The notes under the pieces: model-generated | What the model was told of the DNA's origin: nothing | The model's database searches: none | Seen by the model: only the letters and a program-made list of their open reading frames with translations | Shown: piece after piece, positions 53,054 to 63,200 of the stretch | How positions within the stretch are numbered: the stretch's first letter is position 1 | Layout: each line of letters begins with the position of its first letter | From: Knoellia koreensis | GTDB taxonomy: Bacteria; Actinomycetota; Actinomycetes; Actinomycetales; Dermatophilaceae | Reading direction: 5' to 3' | DNA length: 64,000 bases | Assembly (NCBI RefSeq): GCF_013041615.1 | Contig: NZ_JABEPQ010000002.1 | Location: 744,001-808,000, forward strand | Program-made: the position numbers and the translations under genes

Positions 53054-55699
53054 TCAGTTGCCGGGTGAGGCGGTGGTCGAGGCCGGCACCAGGGTGAGCT
53101 CGTCGCCACCGGCCGCGCGGACGGCCTTGTCAGTGAACGGCCACGGGTAGAGCTCGTTGCGGACCCACGCCTTGGTCTGATCCGAGTAGTGGTCGGAGTA
53201 GACGTGGCCGCTGTTGCCGGTCTGGTTGACCCACCGCGACGCGTCGAGGTTGGACAGGTCGACGACCATCCGCATCGACGGCGCCCAGTCGACGTCGTAT
53301 GCCTCGCCGGGCTCGCCGTCGAGGCCCTTGCTGGCGTTCCACCCGTTGGCGTTGACGATCGCCGAGCCGCCCGGCATGTCGAACGGTCCCTGGTTGAACA
53401 GGTCGCGCACGAACCCGGGCGCGCCGTCGCCCCCGAGCACCTGGTGCCGCAAGGTCAGCTGGTGCAGCCGTCCCCAACGCCAGTCCTTGGGGTCCTTGCC
53501 GAGCTGCTTGGTGAGGTCGAGCCGGGCGTCGACCAGGGCCTTGCGCAGGATCTCCGCCTGGCCCTCGGTCACCCCGGCCGTGCGCTTGTCGTCCCACCAC
53601 GACGACTTCGGTGTCTTGAGCAGCTGCGTCATGGCCGCCATCCACTGGTCACCACCGTCGGCGCGCAGGTCCTTGGGCAGCTCGTCGTTGAAGGTGAGAT
53701 CGAGCAGCCGCGCCCAGACCGCGTTGTAGTAGGCGGCACCCGCTGCGGCATCGGAGTCGTCGGCGGGCTGGGTGAAGTTCCAGCCACGCAGCAGGTCCTG
53801 GGCCTGCTTGGTGAAGTCGTCGCCACCCAGGTTGACCGACAGCAGCGCCTTGACCAGCGTCGGAGCGAACTGGTTCCGGGTGTCGCCCTGGACGGTCGAC
53901 ATCGTCTCCGTGGTGACCTTGCGGTTGTCACTCAGCAGGTCGCGGATGCGCTGCGCCCGGTAGCCGTAGTCCCACTCGCTGGTGAGGAACGGGCTGCTGC
54001 TGCGCGTGACGGCCTGGTTCGCTGTGACGATGAAGCCCTCGGGCGGGTTGTACGACCACGGCAGCTCGTTGAACGGCACGTAGCCCTTCCAGTCCCACGA
54101 GGAGACCCATCCCGGTCGGATCCAGTAGCCCGGCGCGGACTCCATGTAACGGGTGCGGATCGGGATGCGGCCCGGGGCCTGGTAGCCGATGTTGCCGGCG
54201 GTGTCGGCGTAGATGAGGTTCTGCGCTGGCGCCGCGAAGTCGGCTGCGGCCTTGCGGAACTGCTGGAAGTCCTGCGCGGTGTTGATGGCAAAGATCGCGT
54301 CGGCCGTCTTGTTCGGCTCGAGCCCGGTCCACTGGAGGGCGACCTCGTAGGAGCCGGGACTGGTGCGCCCGTTGACCGGTGGCGTGTCACCGGCCTCGGC
54401 GACCGGTTGCAGGGCGTCGGAGAGCAACGGTCCGTGGGCGGTCGAGCGCACCGTGATCGTCTGCTCGCCCCCGCCGCCGATCTTGATCGTCTCGGTGCGC
54501 ATCGTCAGCGGGACCTGCTTGCCGTCGCGCAGGTAGGAGTCGCCGCTCACCTGCTCGAGGAAGAAGTCGGTCACGTCGGGCCCGAGGTTGGTGAACCCCC
54601 AGGCCACCTTGTCGTTGTGCCCGATCACGACGCCGGGCAACCCCGAGAACGAGTAGCCGCTCACCTTGAACGGACAGGAAGCCGACACGGTCCGACAGTT
54701 CAGCCCCACCTGGTACCAGATGCCCGGAATGCTCGTCCCGAGGTGAGGATCGTTGGCCAGCAACGGTTTTCCGGTCGCGGTGCGGCTGCCGCCGACGACC
54801 CACGAGTTCGACCCGATGCCGTCACCGCGACCCACAGTCGCCGGCACGGCGGCCAGCGCCCGAGACACCGCGGCATACGCCGCCTGCACCCCCTTGTCGG
54901 TCGGGGACGGGACGGCGGCGCGGGTGGTGACCCCACGCGCGGGCAGCGCCGGGACGGCCGAGTTGGCGCCGCCCGCCGAGGATCCCGGCCAGTCCTGCGG
55001 CGACAGGATCGGCTTGTTGGTCTCGAAGTCGTAGGACGGCCACAGCTCGTTGATCTGGTTGATCGGCATCGTGCCGGCGAGGCGGGCCCGCATCAGCTCG
55101 GCGTCGTAGTCGCCCTTGAGGTCCCACGCCATCGCCTTCAGCCACGCCAGCGAGTCGGCCGGGGTCCAGTCCTCGACGCGGTAGTCCGGCACTTTCTGCC
55201 CGAGGAAGACGTACTCGAGCGACATCTTCGACGGTGTGCCGGCCTGCTTGATGTAGGCGTTGACGCCATCGGCATAGGCCTGGAGGTAGCGCCGCGTCTC
55301 CGGCTTGAGGGTCGGCAGCTCCTGCTCGGCGGTGCGCCGCCAGCCGAGGGTGCGGATGACGCGGTCGGTGTCGAGGCCGTCCGCGCCGACGAGCTCGGAG
55401 AGGCGCCCGGCCGTGATGTGGCGGCGCAGGTCCATCTCGAAGAAGCGGTCCTGCGCATGCACGAATCCCTGTGCCTTGAACAGGTCTTCGGCCGAGTCGG
55501 CATAGATCTGCGGTATGCCGCGGTCGTCGCGAAGGACGGTCACCTTGCTTCCCAGCCCGGCCACCTGGAGCTCACCCTCGATGGTCGGGAACGGCCGCCT
55601 CACCCAGGTGACGGCGAGCACGGCAGCGATTCCGATGACCACGACCAGCAGCGCCGCGACTGCCACGGCGATGCGGCGGATGAGTTTCCAGCGCGACAC
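53054..55699 (-). CDS. Penicillin acylase family Ntn-hydrolase
   Basis: 881 residues. An N-terminal membrane anchor (about residues 9-32) is followed by the alpha chain, a spacer (about 237-295, Pro/Thr-rich) and the beta chain beginning at Ser297 in GIGSNSW, the autocatalytic N-terminal nucleophile; ANDPHLG follows as in all family members. Other conserved parts are GIPQIYADS, AQDRFFEMDLRRH and GYSFSGLPGVVIGHND. The likely substrates are acyl amides such as N-acyl-homoserine lactones or beta-lactams, not determinable here. TAGTCT ends 6 nt before the GTG at 55699, fitting a leaderless mRNA. It faces the antiporter head to head. Confidence 0.9.
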   Translation of the reverse strand: MSRWKLIRRIAVAVAALLVVVIGIAAVLAVTWVRRPFPTIEGELQVAGLGSKVTVLRDDRGIPQIYADSAEDLFKAQGFVHAQDRFFEMDLRRHITAGRLSELVGADGLDTDRVIRTLGWRRTAEQELPTLKPETRRYLQAYADGVNAYIKQAGTPSKMSLEYVFLGQKVPDYRVEDWTPADSLAWLKAMAWDLKGDYDAELMRARLAGTMPINQINELWPSYDFETNKPILSPQDWPGSSAGGANSAVPALPARGVTTRAAVPSPTDKGVQAAYAAVSRALAAVPATVGRGDGIGSNSWVVGGSRTATGKPLLANDPHLGTSIPGIWYQVGLNCRTVSASCPFKVSGYSFSGLPGVVIGHNDKVAWGFTNLGPDVTDFFLEQVSGDSYLRDGKQVPLTMRTETIKIGGGGEQTITVRSTAHGPLLSDALQPVAEAGDTPPVNGRTSPGSYEVALQWTGLEPNKTADAIFAINTAQDFQQFRKAAADFAAPAQNLIYADTAGNIGYQAPGRIPIRTRYMESAPGYWIRPGWVSSWDWKGYVPFNELPWSYNPPEGFIVTANQAVTRSSSPFLTSEWDYGYRAQRIRDLLSDNRKVTTETMSTVQGDTRNQFAPTLVKALLSVNLGGDDFTKQAQDLLRGWNFTQPADDSDAAAGAAYYNAVWARLLDLTFNDELPKDLRADGGDQWMAAMTQLLKTPKSSWWDDKRTAGVTEGQAEILRKALVDARLDLTKQLGKDPKDWRWGRLHQLTLRHQVLGGDGAPGFVRDLFNQGPFDMPGGSAIVNANGWNASKGLDGEPGEAYDVDWAPSMRMVVDLSNLDASRWVNQTGNSGHVYSDHYSDQTKAWVRNELYPWPFTDKAVRAAGGDELTLVPASTTASPGN

Positions 55700-55746
55700 C
55701 CTGCGAGACTATCCGCACCGCGACGAGGGAAAGGACGTGACGGGCC

Positions 55747-57294
55747 GTGCCGACCGGATTCACCTCTGCCGCCAGCGAGTCCTTCACGTTGCACGACCTC
55801 ACGCCGGCCCTGCTGATCGGCTCGATCGTCCTGCTCGTCTCCGTCGTCGCCGTGCGGCTCTCGGTCAAGTCCGGGCTGCCGTCGCTGCTGCTCTACCTCG
55901 CCATCGGCTTGGCCATTGGCGAGTCAGGACCGTTGCTGCACATCGACTTCGAGTCCGAGGAGCTGACCCAGGTCCTGGGCTACAGCGCGCTCATCCTCAT
56001 CCTCTCCGAGGGCGGGCTGAGCACCCGGTGGGAGGGCATCAAGCGGTCGGTCGCGCCGGCCGCGGTCCTGTCGACGGTGGGCGTCCTCGTGTCGGTGTTC
56101 GTCGTGGCGCTGGCCGCCCGGTTCGTCCTGCACCTCGACTGGAACACCGCCCTGCTCGTCGGCGCCATCCTGTCCTCGACCGACGCGGCGGCCGTCTTCT
56201 CCGTGCTGCGGCGGGTGCCGCTGCCGCGTCGCATCACCGGCATGCTCGAGGCGGAGTCGGGGTTCAACGACGCCCCGGTCGTCATCCTCGTGACCGCCCT
56301 CGCGGCGCGCAGCGCCGACCCGTCGCACGCGGAGCCGTGGTGGCAGCTCGGCATCACCGCGGCATACGAGCTCGCCGTCGGCGCCCTCGTGGGACTCGCC
56401 ATCGGCTGGCTCGGCGGCAAGTTCATGAAGCGCGTGGCGCCGGGTTCGTCGGGCCTGTTCAGCATCGGTGTGGTCGCGGTGACGGTCCTCGCGTATGCCG
56501 CGGCCGCGTCGATCCACACGAGTGGCTTCATCGCCTGCTACCTGGCGGCGTTGGTCCTGGGCAACTCGCGGCTGCCGCACGGGCCGGCGGTCCAGGGCCT
56601 GTCGACCGCGCTCGGCTGGCTGGCGCAGATCGGGCTCTTCGTCCTGCTCGGCCTGCTCGCGTCACCGAGCCAGATGGGTGACCAGATCATCCCAGCCATC
56701 GTGATCGGCCTCGTGCTGCTGCTCGTCGCGCGACCGCTGTCGGTCATCGTGTCGGTGGCACCGTTCCGCATCGGCTGGCGCGACCAGGCGTTCCTGTCGT
56801 GGGCGGGCCTGCGCGGCGCGGTGCCGGTCGTGCTCGCGACCGTGCCGGCGACCGCGGGTGCCGGTCAGGTCAGCTGGATCTTCGAGCTGGTCTTCGTGCT
56901 CGTCATCATCTTCACGATCGTGCAGGGCAACACGCTGCCGTGGGTGGCTCGACGGCTCGGGGTGGTCGAGGACTACAGCGCGCTCGACCTGGCCGTGGAG
57001 GCCACCCCGCTGGAGGAGCTCGACGCCGACCTGATGCAGGTCGACGTGGGTCCGGCCAGCAAGCTGCACGGAGTCGAGATCTTCGAGCTGCGGCTGCCCG
57101 AGGGCGCCAACGTCACCCTCGTCGTGCGCGGGGACAAGGGTTTCGTGCCGGCCAGCAACACCGTCATCCGCACCGGCGACCAGCTGCTGATCGTCACGAC
57201 CGCCGAGGTGCGCAGCAGGGCGGAGAAGCGGGTCCGCGCGGTCAGCCAGTACGGCCGCCTCGCCGGCTGGACCAAGGGACCGCCGCGCAGTTGA
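55747..57294 (+). CDS. Cation/proton antiporter of the CPA1 family with TrkA-C domain
   Basis: 515 residues, about twelve membrane helices followed by a soluble regulator domain. The ion site GALLSS-like SSTDAAAVFSVL and the FNDAPVVILV segment are the CPA1 core (NhaP2/YcgO branch, potassium/proton type). GLRGAVPVVLATVP is the late conserved motif. Residues about 415-500 form a TrkA-C/RCK-C unit (VTLVVRGDKGFVPASNTVIRTGDQLLIVT). The GTG at 55747 is 47 bp from the penicillin acylase start. It ends in a terminator stem that includes its own stop codon. Confidence 0.9.
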   Translation: MPTGFTSAASESFTLHDLTPALLIGSIVLLVSVVAVRLSVKSGLPSLLLYLAIGLAIGESGPLLHIDFESEELTQVLGYSALILILSEGGLSTRWEGIKRSVAPAAVLSTVGVLVSVFVVALAARFVLHLDWNTALLVGAILSSTDAAAVFSVLRRVPLPRRITGMLEAESGFNDAPVVILVTALAARSADPSHAEPWWQLGITAAYELAVGALVGLAIGWLGGKFMKRVAPGSSGLFSIGVVAVTVLAYAAAASIHTSGFIACYLAALVLGNSRLPHGPAVQGLSTALGWLAQIGLFVLLGLLASPSQMGDQIIPAIVIGLVLLLVARPLSVIVSVAPFRIGWRDQAFLSWAGLRGAVPVVLATVPATAGAGQVSWIFELVFVLVIIFTIVQGNTLPWVARRLGVVEDYSALDLAVEATPLEELDADLMQVDVGPASKLHGVEIFELRLPEGANVTLVVRGDKGFVPASNTVIRTGDQLLIVTTAEVRSRAEKRVRAVSQYGRLAGWTKGPPRS

Positions 57295-57334
57295 GTGCCT
57301 GAGACCGACCCATGGGTCGTCCTCAGGCACTCAA
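57291..57334 (+). terminator. Terminator overlapping the antiporter stop
   Basis: TTGAGTGCCTGAG (57291-57303) pairs perfectly with 57322-57334, and an inner GACCCATGGGTC adds more stem. The antiporter TGA at 57292-57294 lies inside the first arm. No T-run follows. Confidence 0.75.
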
Positions 57335-57441
57335 CTGGGGAACAAAGCACGGCCGGTTCGGCCTTACACTTGGCACTCGAACGTTTCGAGTGCCAGTCTG
57401 CCGGGCGACCCCCGACCGGCCCACGACCTTCAGGAGCAACC

Positions 57442-57771
57442 GTGCCCACGTACACCTACGCGTGCACCGACTGCGGCCACCGTTTCGACACGGTGCAGTC
57501 CTTCAGCGACGACGCGCTCACCACCTGCCCCGAGTGCAGCGGCAAGCTGCGCAAGGTCTTCAGCCCGGTCGGTGTCGTGTTCAAGGGCGGCGGTTTCTAC
57601 CGCACCGACTCCCGCAGCGGCTCGTCCTCGTCGGTGCCGGCTTCGTCGTCGGAGTCCAAGTCCGACTCCGGTTCGTCGGCGTCATCGGGCTCGTCGGGCT
57701 CGTCGGGCAAGGGCGAGTCCTCGAGCAGCTCCGCCAAGGCGACCACGAGCACCGGCGGCTCGGCCGCCTGA
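57442..57771 (+). CDS. FmdB-type zinc ribbon protein
   Basis: 109 residues from GTG 57442 (CAGGAGC upstream). Residues 1-50 are the FmdB zinc ribbon: PTYTYACTDCGHRF ... TTCPECSGKLRKVFSPVGVVFKGGGFYRTDS with the two CxxC pairs. The rest is a low-complexity Ser/Gly tail of about 50 residues. FmdB proteins are small regulatory/zinc proteins and are usually linked to 5-FCL, MscL and SAF genes, as here. The frame is open upstream but without coding character. Confidence 0.88.
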   Translation: MPTYTYACTDCGHRFDTVQSFSDDALTTCPECSGKLRKVFSPVGVVFKGGGFYRTDSRSGSSSSVPASSSESKSDSGSSASSGSSGSSGKGESSSSSAKATTSTGGSAA

Positions 57772-57777
57772 GCCGGC

Positions 57778-57865
57778 CACGCGGCATACCTCACGGCGCT
57801 CGTCCTCCACAGGGGACGGGCGCCGTCGCCTTTGTCCACAGGCGTTTTCGCCCGTATGCCGCGTG
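57778..57865. repeat. Paired inverted GTATGCCGCGTG arms between fmdB and MTAP gene
   Basis: CACGCGGCATAC at 57778-57789 and GTATGCCGCGTG at 57854-57865 are perfect 12-bp inverted copies separated by 64 bp of non-coding DNA. Same family as 32575-32710 and 36432-36462. Confidence 0.7.
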
Positions 57866-57891
57866 CTCACCTGCGTGCGTAGGCTGCCGGC

Positions 57892-58755
57892 ATGGCTTCC
57901 TCCCCCAGTGACGGCACCGACGGCACCGGCGACCCGCGCGCGACGCTCGGGCTGATCGGCGGCTCGGGGTTCTACGAGTTCTTCGAGTCGGCGGAACGGG
58001 TGAAGGTGACGACACCGTTCGGTGACCCGAGCGACGACCTCGTCATCGGCGACGTCGGCGGGCGGCAGGTCGCGTTCATCGCGCGGCACGGGCAGGGGCA
58101 CCGGTTCCCGCCGCACAAGGTCAACTACCGGGCCAACCTGTGGGCGCTGCGTTCGGTCGGGGTGCGGCAGGTGCTGGCGCCGTGCGCCGTCGGGTCGCTC
58201 GTGCCCGCCAACGGACCGGGCACGGTGGTCGTCCCCGACCAGGTGGTCGACCGCACGTGGGGGCGCGAGCAGACGATCTACGGCGAGGAGGGGCAGGTGG
58301 TCCACGTCGGGTTCGCCGACCCCTACTGCCCGCGGGGGCGCGCGGTGGCGGTGCGGTCGGCGCGCGAGGCCGGGCTGCCGGTGGTCGACTCGGGGACGCT
58401 CGTCGTCATCAACGGGCCGCGGTTCTCCTCCCGCGCCGAGTCGCAGTGGCACCAGGCCGCGGGCTGGTCGATCGTGGGCATGACCGCGATGCCGGAGGCC
58501 GCGATCGCCCGTGAGCTGGCGATGTGCTTCACGACCATCGCGCTGGTCACCGACCACGACGCCGGGGTGGAGGGCGGCGACGCGGTGACACACGAGGAGG
58601 TGCTGCAGGTGTTTGCCCGCAACATCGACGGGCTCAAGCAGGTGCTTCGCACCGCGTTGACGGCCATGCCTGCCGACGAGACCGATGCTGACGCGACGTG
58701 CGCGTGCCGGCGGGCACTGGACGGCATCCAGCTGCCGTTTGCGTTGCCGGACTGA
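57892..58755 (+). CDS. mtnP: S-methyl-5'-thioadenosine phosphorylase
   Basis: 287 residues, PNP/MTAP family trimer-forming phosphorylase, which splits methylthioadenosine in methionine salvage. Visible: LGLIGGSGFYEF (phosphate site), ARHGQGHRFPPHKVNYRAN, GSLVPANGPGTVVVPDQVVDRTWGR, NGPRFSSRAESQ, GMTAMPEAAIAREL and VTDHDAGVEGG. The N-terminus has a short Gly/Asp tail before the fold. TAGGCT is 6 nt before ATG 57892, fitting leaderless expression. Confidence 0.93.
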   Translation: MASSPSDGTDGTGDPRATLGLIGGSGFYEFFESAERVKVTTPFGDPSDDLVIGDVGGRQVAFIARHGQGHRFPPHKVNYRANLWALRSVGVRQVLAPCAVGSLVPANGPGTVVVPDQVVDRTWGREQTIYGEEGQVVHVGFADPYCPRGRAVAVRSAREAGLPVVDSGTLVVINGPRFSSRAESQWHQAAGWSIVGMTAMPEAAIARELAMCFTTIALVTDHDAGVEGGDAVTHEEVLQVFARNIDGLKQVLRTALTAMPADETDADATCACRRALDGIQLPFALPD

Positions 58756-58774
58756 GGGTTGCGGGGGGGTCGTG

Positions 58775-59461
58775 ATGGTGGGGATGGCGCGACGGCTCGT
58801 CGCTGCGCTCGGGGCGAGCGGGCGACGGGCCGACTGGCGGCGGCACGTGCTGCGGCGGCTGCTGGCGGCCGGGTGCGCGGTCGTCGCCGTCCTGGCCGGG
58901 CTCGCGGTCGTGCGCCAACCGGCGGACCCGACGGTGCCGGTGCTCGTGGCGGCGCGGGCGATCCCGGCGGGGGCGCCGGTCGAACCCCAGGCGGTGCGGG
59001 TGGTGCGGTGGCCGGCGCGGTTGGTGCCGGAGGGTGCGGTGCGTGGCCCCGGTGAGGTGCTGGGGCGGGTCGTGGTGAGTCCGGTGGCCCGCGGGGAGAC
59101 CTTGACGGCGAGCCGGTTCAGCACGCGGTCGCTGCTGGCCGGGCGACCGACCGACCAGGTGGCGGTCCACGTCAGCGTGGCCGACGAGGGCGCCGTGGCG
59201 ATGGTGTCGGCCGGCGACCGCGTCGACCTCGTCGGCGCCGGGACCGTGGTGGCCCGTGACGTCGAGGTGCTGCGGGTCGACCGGCCGGTGCGCACGGACT
59301 TCGGTGCCGTGATCGAGGGCCAGGGGTCGTCGTCGGGGTATGCCGCGGGCGGGCCCGGACTGGTGGTGGCGGCCGACCCGCGCGCCGCCGAGGCCATCGC
59401 CGGTGCGCCGGTCGATGCCACCGGGCGGCCGGATTTGCGGGTGCTGCTGCGTCCGCGGTGA
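58775..59461 (+). CDS. SAF-domain protein (CpaB/RcpC-like)
   Basis: 228 residues from ATG 58775 (a GTG one codon earlier is possible). Arg-rich start, one membrane helix (about 27-47, LLAAGCAVVAVLAGLAVV), then a SAF domain (about residues 50-115: VPVLVAARAIPAGAPVEPQAV, PGEVLGRVVVSPVARGETLTASRF) and an RcpC-like beta domain with HVSVADEGAVAMVSAGDRVDLV. In actinobacteria this gene lies next to FmdB and MscL. Related CpaB proteins assemble Flp pili, but no other pilus gene is present. Confidence 0.85.
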   Translation: MVGMARRLVAALGASGRRADWRRHVLRRLLAAGCAVVAVLAGLAVVRQPADPTVPVLVAARAIPAGAPVEPQAVRVVRWPARLVPEGAVRGPGEVLGRVVVSPVARGETLTASRFSTRSLLAGRPTDQVAVHVSVADEGAVAMVSAGDRVDLVGAGTVVARDVEVLRVDRPVRTDFGAVIEGQGSSSGYAAGGPGLVVAADPRAAEAIAGAPVDATGRPDLRVLLRPR

Positions 59462-59725
59462 CCCGCGGTGAGGCGAGCGGTACGGCGAACGGTGCGGTTA
59501 GCGGTGTGGTGAGCTGAGCTGTAGTGACCCGAGCCGCGGCCTTGGTTTGGTCCGCCCCTGAACAGGCCATTAACACGCCACTTACGGGAATGACGCAGCA
59601 CACGCACCAACTTGTGACCGATTCGTGACGACGAAACACCCTGCGTGCATGTTGCGCGGTGGGGCGCATTTGTCGCTACGGTTACTCGCCGTAACGGCAT
59701 CAACATCGAAAGGGCGGGACAACCC

Positions 59726-60085
59726 ATGAAGGGTTTCAAGGATTTCGTGATGCGGGGCAATCTCGTCGAGCTTGCCGTCGCATTCATCATCGCCACCGCG
59801 TTCGCGGCTGTGGTCAAGACCTTCACCGACATGCTCATGGCGCTGATCGGCAAGATCTTCACGACCCCGAACTTCGACACGTACCGCCCCGGCGGCGTGC
59901 CGGTCGGTCCGTTCCTCACGGCTCTGGTCGCGTTCCTGATCCTGGCCTTCATCGTCTACTTCTTCGTGGTCAAGCCCTACGAGATGGCCAAGTCCCGCTA
60001 CGCGACCAAGGAGGAGGACGCCGCTCCCGACGAGGACATCGTCCTGCTCCGCGAGATCCGCGACGCGCTCACCCGCCGCGCCTAA
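59726..60085 (+). CDS. mscL: Large-conductance mechanosensitive channel
   Basis: 119 residues against about 136 in E. coli. It opens MKGFKDFVMRGNLVELAV, with the first helix FIIATAFAAVVKTFTDMLM, in which the usual pore glycines (GxxxGxxxG) are largely replaced by Ala/Thr. The periplasmic loop is short (NFDTYRPGG). The second helix is PFLTALVAFLILAFIVYFFVV, then a charged C-terminal bundle. ATG 59726 follows AAAGGG. The glycine replacements may alter gating tension. Confidence 0.92.
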   Translation: MKGFKDFVMRGNLVELAVAFIIATAFAAVVKTFTDMLMALIGKIFTTPNFDTYRPGGVPVGPFLTALVAFLILAFIVYFFVVKPYEMAKSRYATKEEDAAPDEDIVLLREIRDALTRRA

Positions 60086-60137
60086 CCGAGGCGCTCAGGC
60101 ATTGAGCAGCGGACGCCGCGCGCGTCCACCGTTCGCC

Positions 60138-60255
60138 GAAGGCGCCGCATCCTCCACGGGGTGCGGCGCCTTCGTCATATCCCGCACTCGTTGCCGACCG
60201 CTCGGCATCCGGACCCCATTTCGCGCCACCATGCCGACTCACCGGCAACGAGTGC
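60138..60255. terminator. Terminator region between mscL and helicase
   Basis: GAAGGCGCCGCA (60138-60149) pairs perfectly with 60162-60173. Further on, GCACTCGTTGCCG (60183-60195) pairs perfectly with 60243-60255 across 47 nt. The genes are convergent, so the region serves both directions. Confidence 0.7.
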
Positions 60256-60264
60256 TGGTTTGGT

Positions 60265-63200
60265 TTAGTCGCGGCCCCAGTGGGGCGGGCGCTGCTCACG
60301 CAGCCAGCGCTCGTGGGCGGCGTCGTCGGGGCGCTCGCCCCAGCCCTCGTCGGTGTCGTCGCGAGTCTGGTCCGGCTTGGCCTTGCGCTTGCGCCCACGC
60401 ACGATGCGGCGCTGCCGGGCCTTCTGGTCCGGCTCGGGCGTGAACTCGGGTTCCTCGGTCGGCTCCTGCACTGGCCCCTGCTCGCCGGAGGCGGCCGACT
60501 CGTCAGGCACAGGCGGCTCGGATGGTGGCCGGTTCTCGGTTTCCTGGTCGGAGTTCCGGCCAGATTCCGCAGAATCGGCCACAGTCTCGGCGGGCTCAGC
60601 CTCCGCCGCCGTCTCGCCGGGCCCGGGCTCGGGCTCCGCCTGGGACGCTGCGCGGATGCTCTCGGCGGCGTTGCGCGCCGACACCGCCTGCTGCACAGCC
60701 GAGTGCACCCGGGCCACGTCGCGGGCCGGGTCACGGAAGAGGTCGGTGGACCAGACCCGCACGTGCATCCAGCCGAGCCGACCAAGCTGCTCACCGCGCA
60801 ACCGGTCGCGGTCGCGAGTGCTCGGCATCGCGGCATACGCAGCCCCGTCGGTCTCGACGGCCACGAGCACCGAGCCGGGTCGGTCGGGATCCTCGACCGC
60901 GAGGTCGATCGGGTGCGCCTGCGAGCCGAACCCCTCGTGCACGACCAGCCCGGTCTTGCGCAACCGCTCGGCGAACTCCGCCCGCAGCGGATCCCGTGTC
61001 GACGACGTTCCATTTGGGTGGGTTGCCGACGTCGACGACGTTCCATTTGGGTGGGTTGCCGACGCGGCGGGGTCCGCGGCATACGCGAGGAAGTCCCGCA
61101 GCATCTGCGCGCCGCGCGCCTTGAGCCGCGACGGGTCGAGGTCGGCGGCGACGAGCGAGGACACCACCGTCATCCGCCGCCGCGCCCGGGTGATCGCGAC
61201 GTTGAGGCGACGCTCGCCGCCCTCGAGGTTGAGCGGGCCGAACCGGTGCAGCACGCGACCGTGCGGGGTCTTGCCGTAGCCGATCGCCAGGATGATGGCA
61301 TCGCGCTCGTCACCCTGGACGCGTTCGAGGTTCTTGACGAAGAAGCGCTCCGGCCGGTCCTCGTCGAAGAACTCGGCAACGTCGGCGTTGGCCTCGGCGG
61401 CGAGCGCCCGGCGCAGCGCCTCGTCGATGCGGTTTGCGTGCTTGATGCCGAGGGCGATGACGCCGAGGGACTCGTCGGGGCGGGTGCGGGCGTGGTCGAG
61501 CACCAGGGCGATGACCCGCTCGACCTCGGCGTCGGTCGACTCGATCGCCTCCTCCCCCGGCTGCACCACGCCGGCGCCCTCGACGGCCTCGAGCCGGACC
61601 ACCGGCTCGGTCCCGGTGCCCGGAAAGGTCACCAGCGAGCCGTCGTACATCTCGCGGTTGGCGAATGCCACGAGCCGCTCGTCGAGCGACCGGTAGTGCC
61701 ACGACAGTCGGCGGGTCGGGAGCGCGGCGGTGAGCACGTCGAGCACCGACTCGAACCCTTCGGTCAGCGCTTCGTCCTCGACCGGCGCACTGGCCTCGTC
61801 GTCGACCGCGGAGGTGAAGAACGACGTCGGCGGCAGTTGCCGCTCGTCACCGGCGACGACGACCTGACCCGCGCGCGAGATCGCCGAGACGGCCTGCGCC
61901 GGCGGGATCTGGGAGGCCTCGTCGAACACCACGACGTCGAACCAGCGGCCCGGCGGCAGCACCGATGCGACGACCAGCGGCGACATCGCCCAGGCCGGCT
62001 TGATGGCCGTGAGCGTTTCACCGGCCAAGGGCAGCAGGTCGCGCAAAGCCTTGTGCCGCCTGGATTTTCCGGCCTCCGCGCGCACCAGAGCTTCCTGCTC
62101 GGGGTGGTCGGCGAGCACCTCGCGCAGCCGTCGCCCGGCACCGGCGCGCACCCGACCGGCACTCGCCTGGAGGTGCGCGCGGTCAGCCGCGACGTACTCG
62201 CGCGCGACCCGCTGCAGCTGCGCACCGTCGTGGGCGCCGTACCGCGGGTCACGGACGGTCAGGTCGTCGGACAGCGAGGCCCACCAGACGAACTCGAGCT
62301 CGCGCGCCACGTCGTCGGCCGCGACACCTCGGTCGGCGAGCTCGTCGACGAGCGGGCCGAGACCGGCTTCGCGCAGTGAGTCCAGGGTGCCCAGCACCCG
62401 CGGCACCACCGTCAACCGTTCGGGCGTGGCCGCCAGCTCCGCGAGCCGCCTGCGCAGCGCCGGCAGGTCGGTCTCGAGCAGCGCGCCGCCTTCGGCGGTG
62501 GTGGCCAGACGCGACCCCAGCCAGGTGAGCTCCTCGGCGAGGGTCCGGTATGCCGTGCGGGCGCGGTCGAGGTCGACCGGGATCTCCGGGCGGCCGCCGG
62601 CGCCGGCCATCTGCTGCCACGCGGTGCGCTGGGTCTGCGCGTCGGCGAGGGCGGCGTGCAGGTCGGCCGGCGGGGTGCCGGGGCGCAGCAGCGAACGCGC
62701 CTGGCTGCGCAGCCGCCAGCGCGACCACCAGCCGAGGTCGGTGCCGTGCTCCTTGCGGTATGCCGCGGAGCCGGTGGCGGCGACCAGCTCACCGAGCGGG
62801 AGGTCGAAGACCTCGGGACGAAAGACCTCGAGGGTGTCGCGGACGCGGCCGACCGTGTCGAGCACGTCGCCCCAGTCGGTGGGTCTGGTGGCCTCGGGGA
62901 GCTCGACCTCGGCGAACACCTCGCGCATCGTCTCGGCGACCTCGTCGAGGCCACCGTGGGCGAGACGGGCGGTGATGTCGCGGGCGCGGACGGCCTCATC
63001 GGTGGTGGCGATCCGCGCACCGAACCACGGGTCGCGGCTCTCGCCGGTGTCGCTGACCCGGCTGCCGGCGCCAGCGACACCACCCTCCGGGTCGGACCCC
63101 GCGGCGGAGCCCGTGGCCGGAGCACTGGCGGGAGCAGTGGCCGGCCCCGACGCCGACGCCGCGTCGGCGGCGCTGTCGTTGCTGCCTGCCCAGGCGCCCA

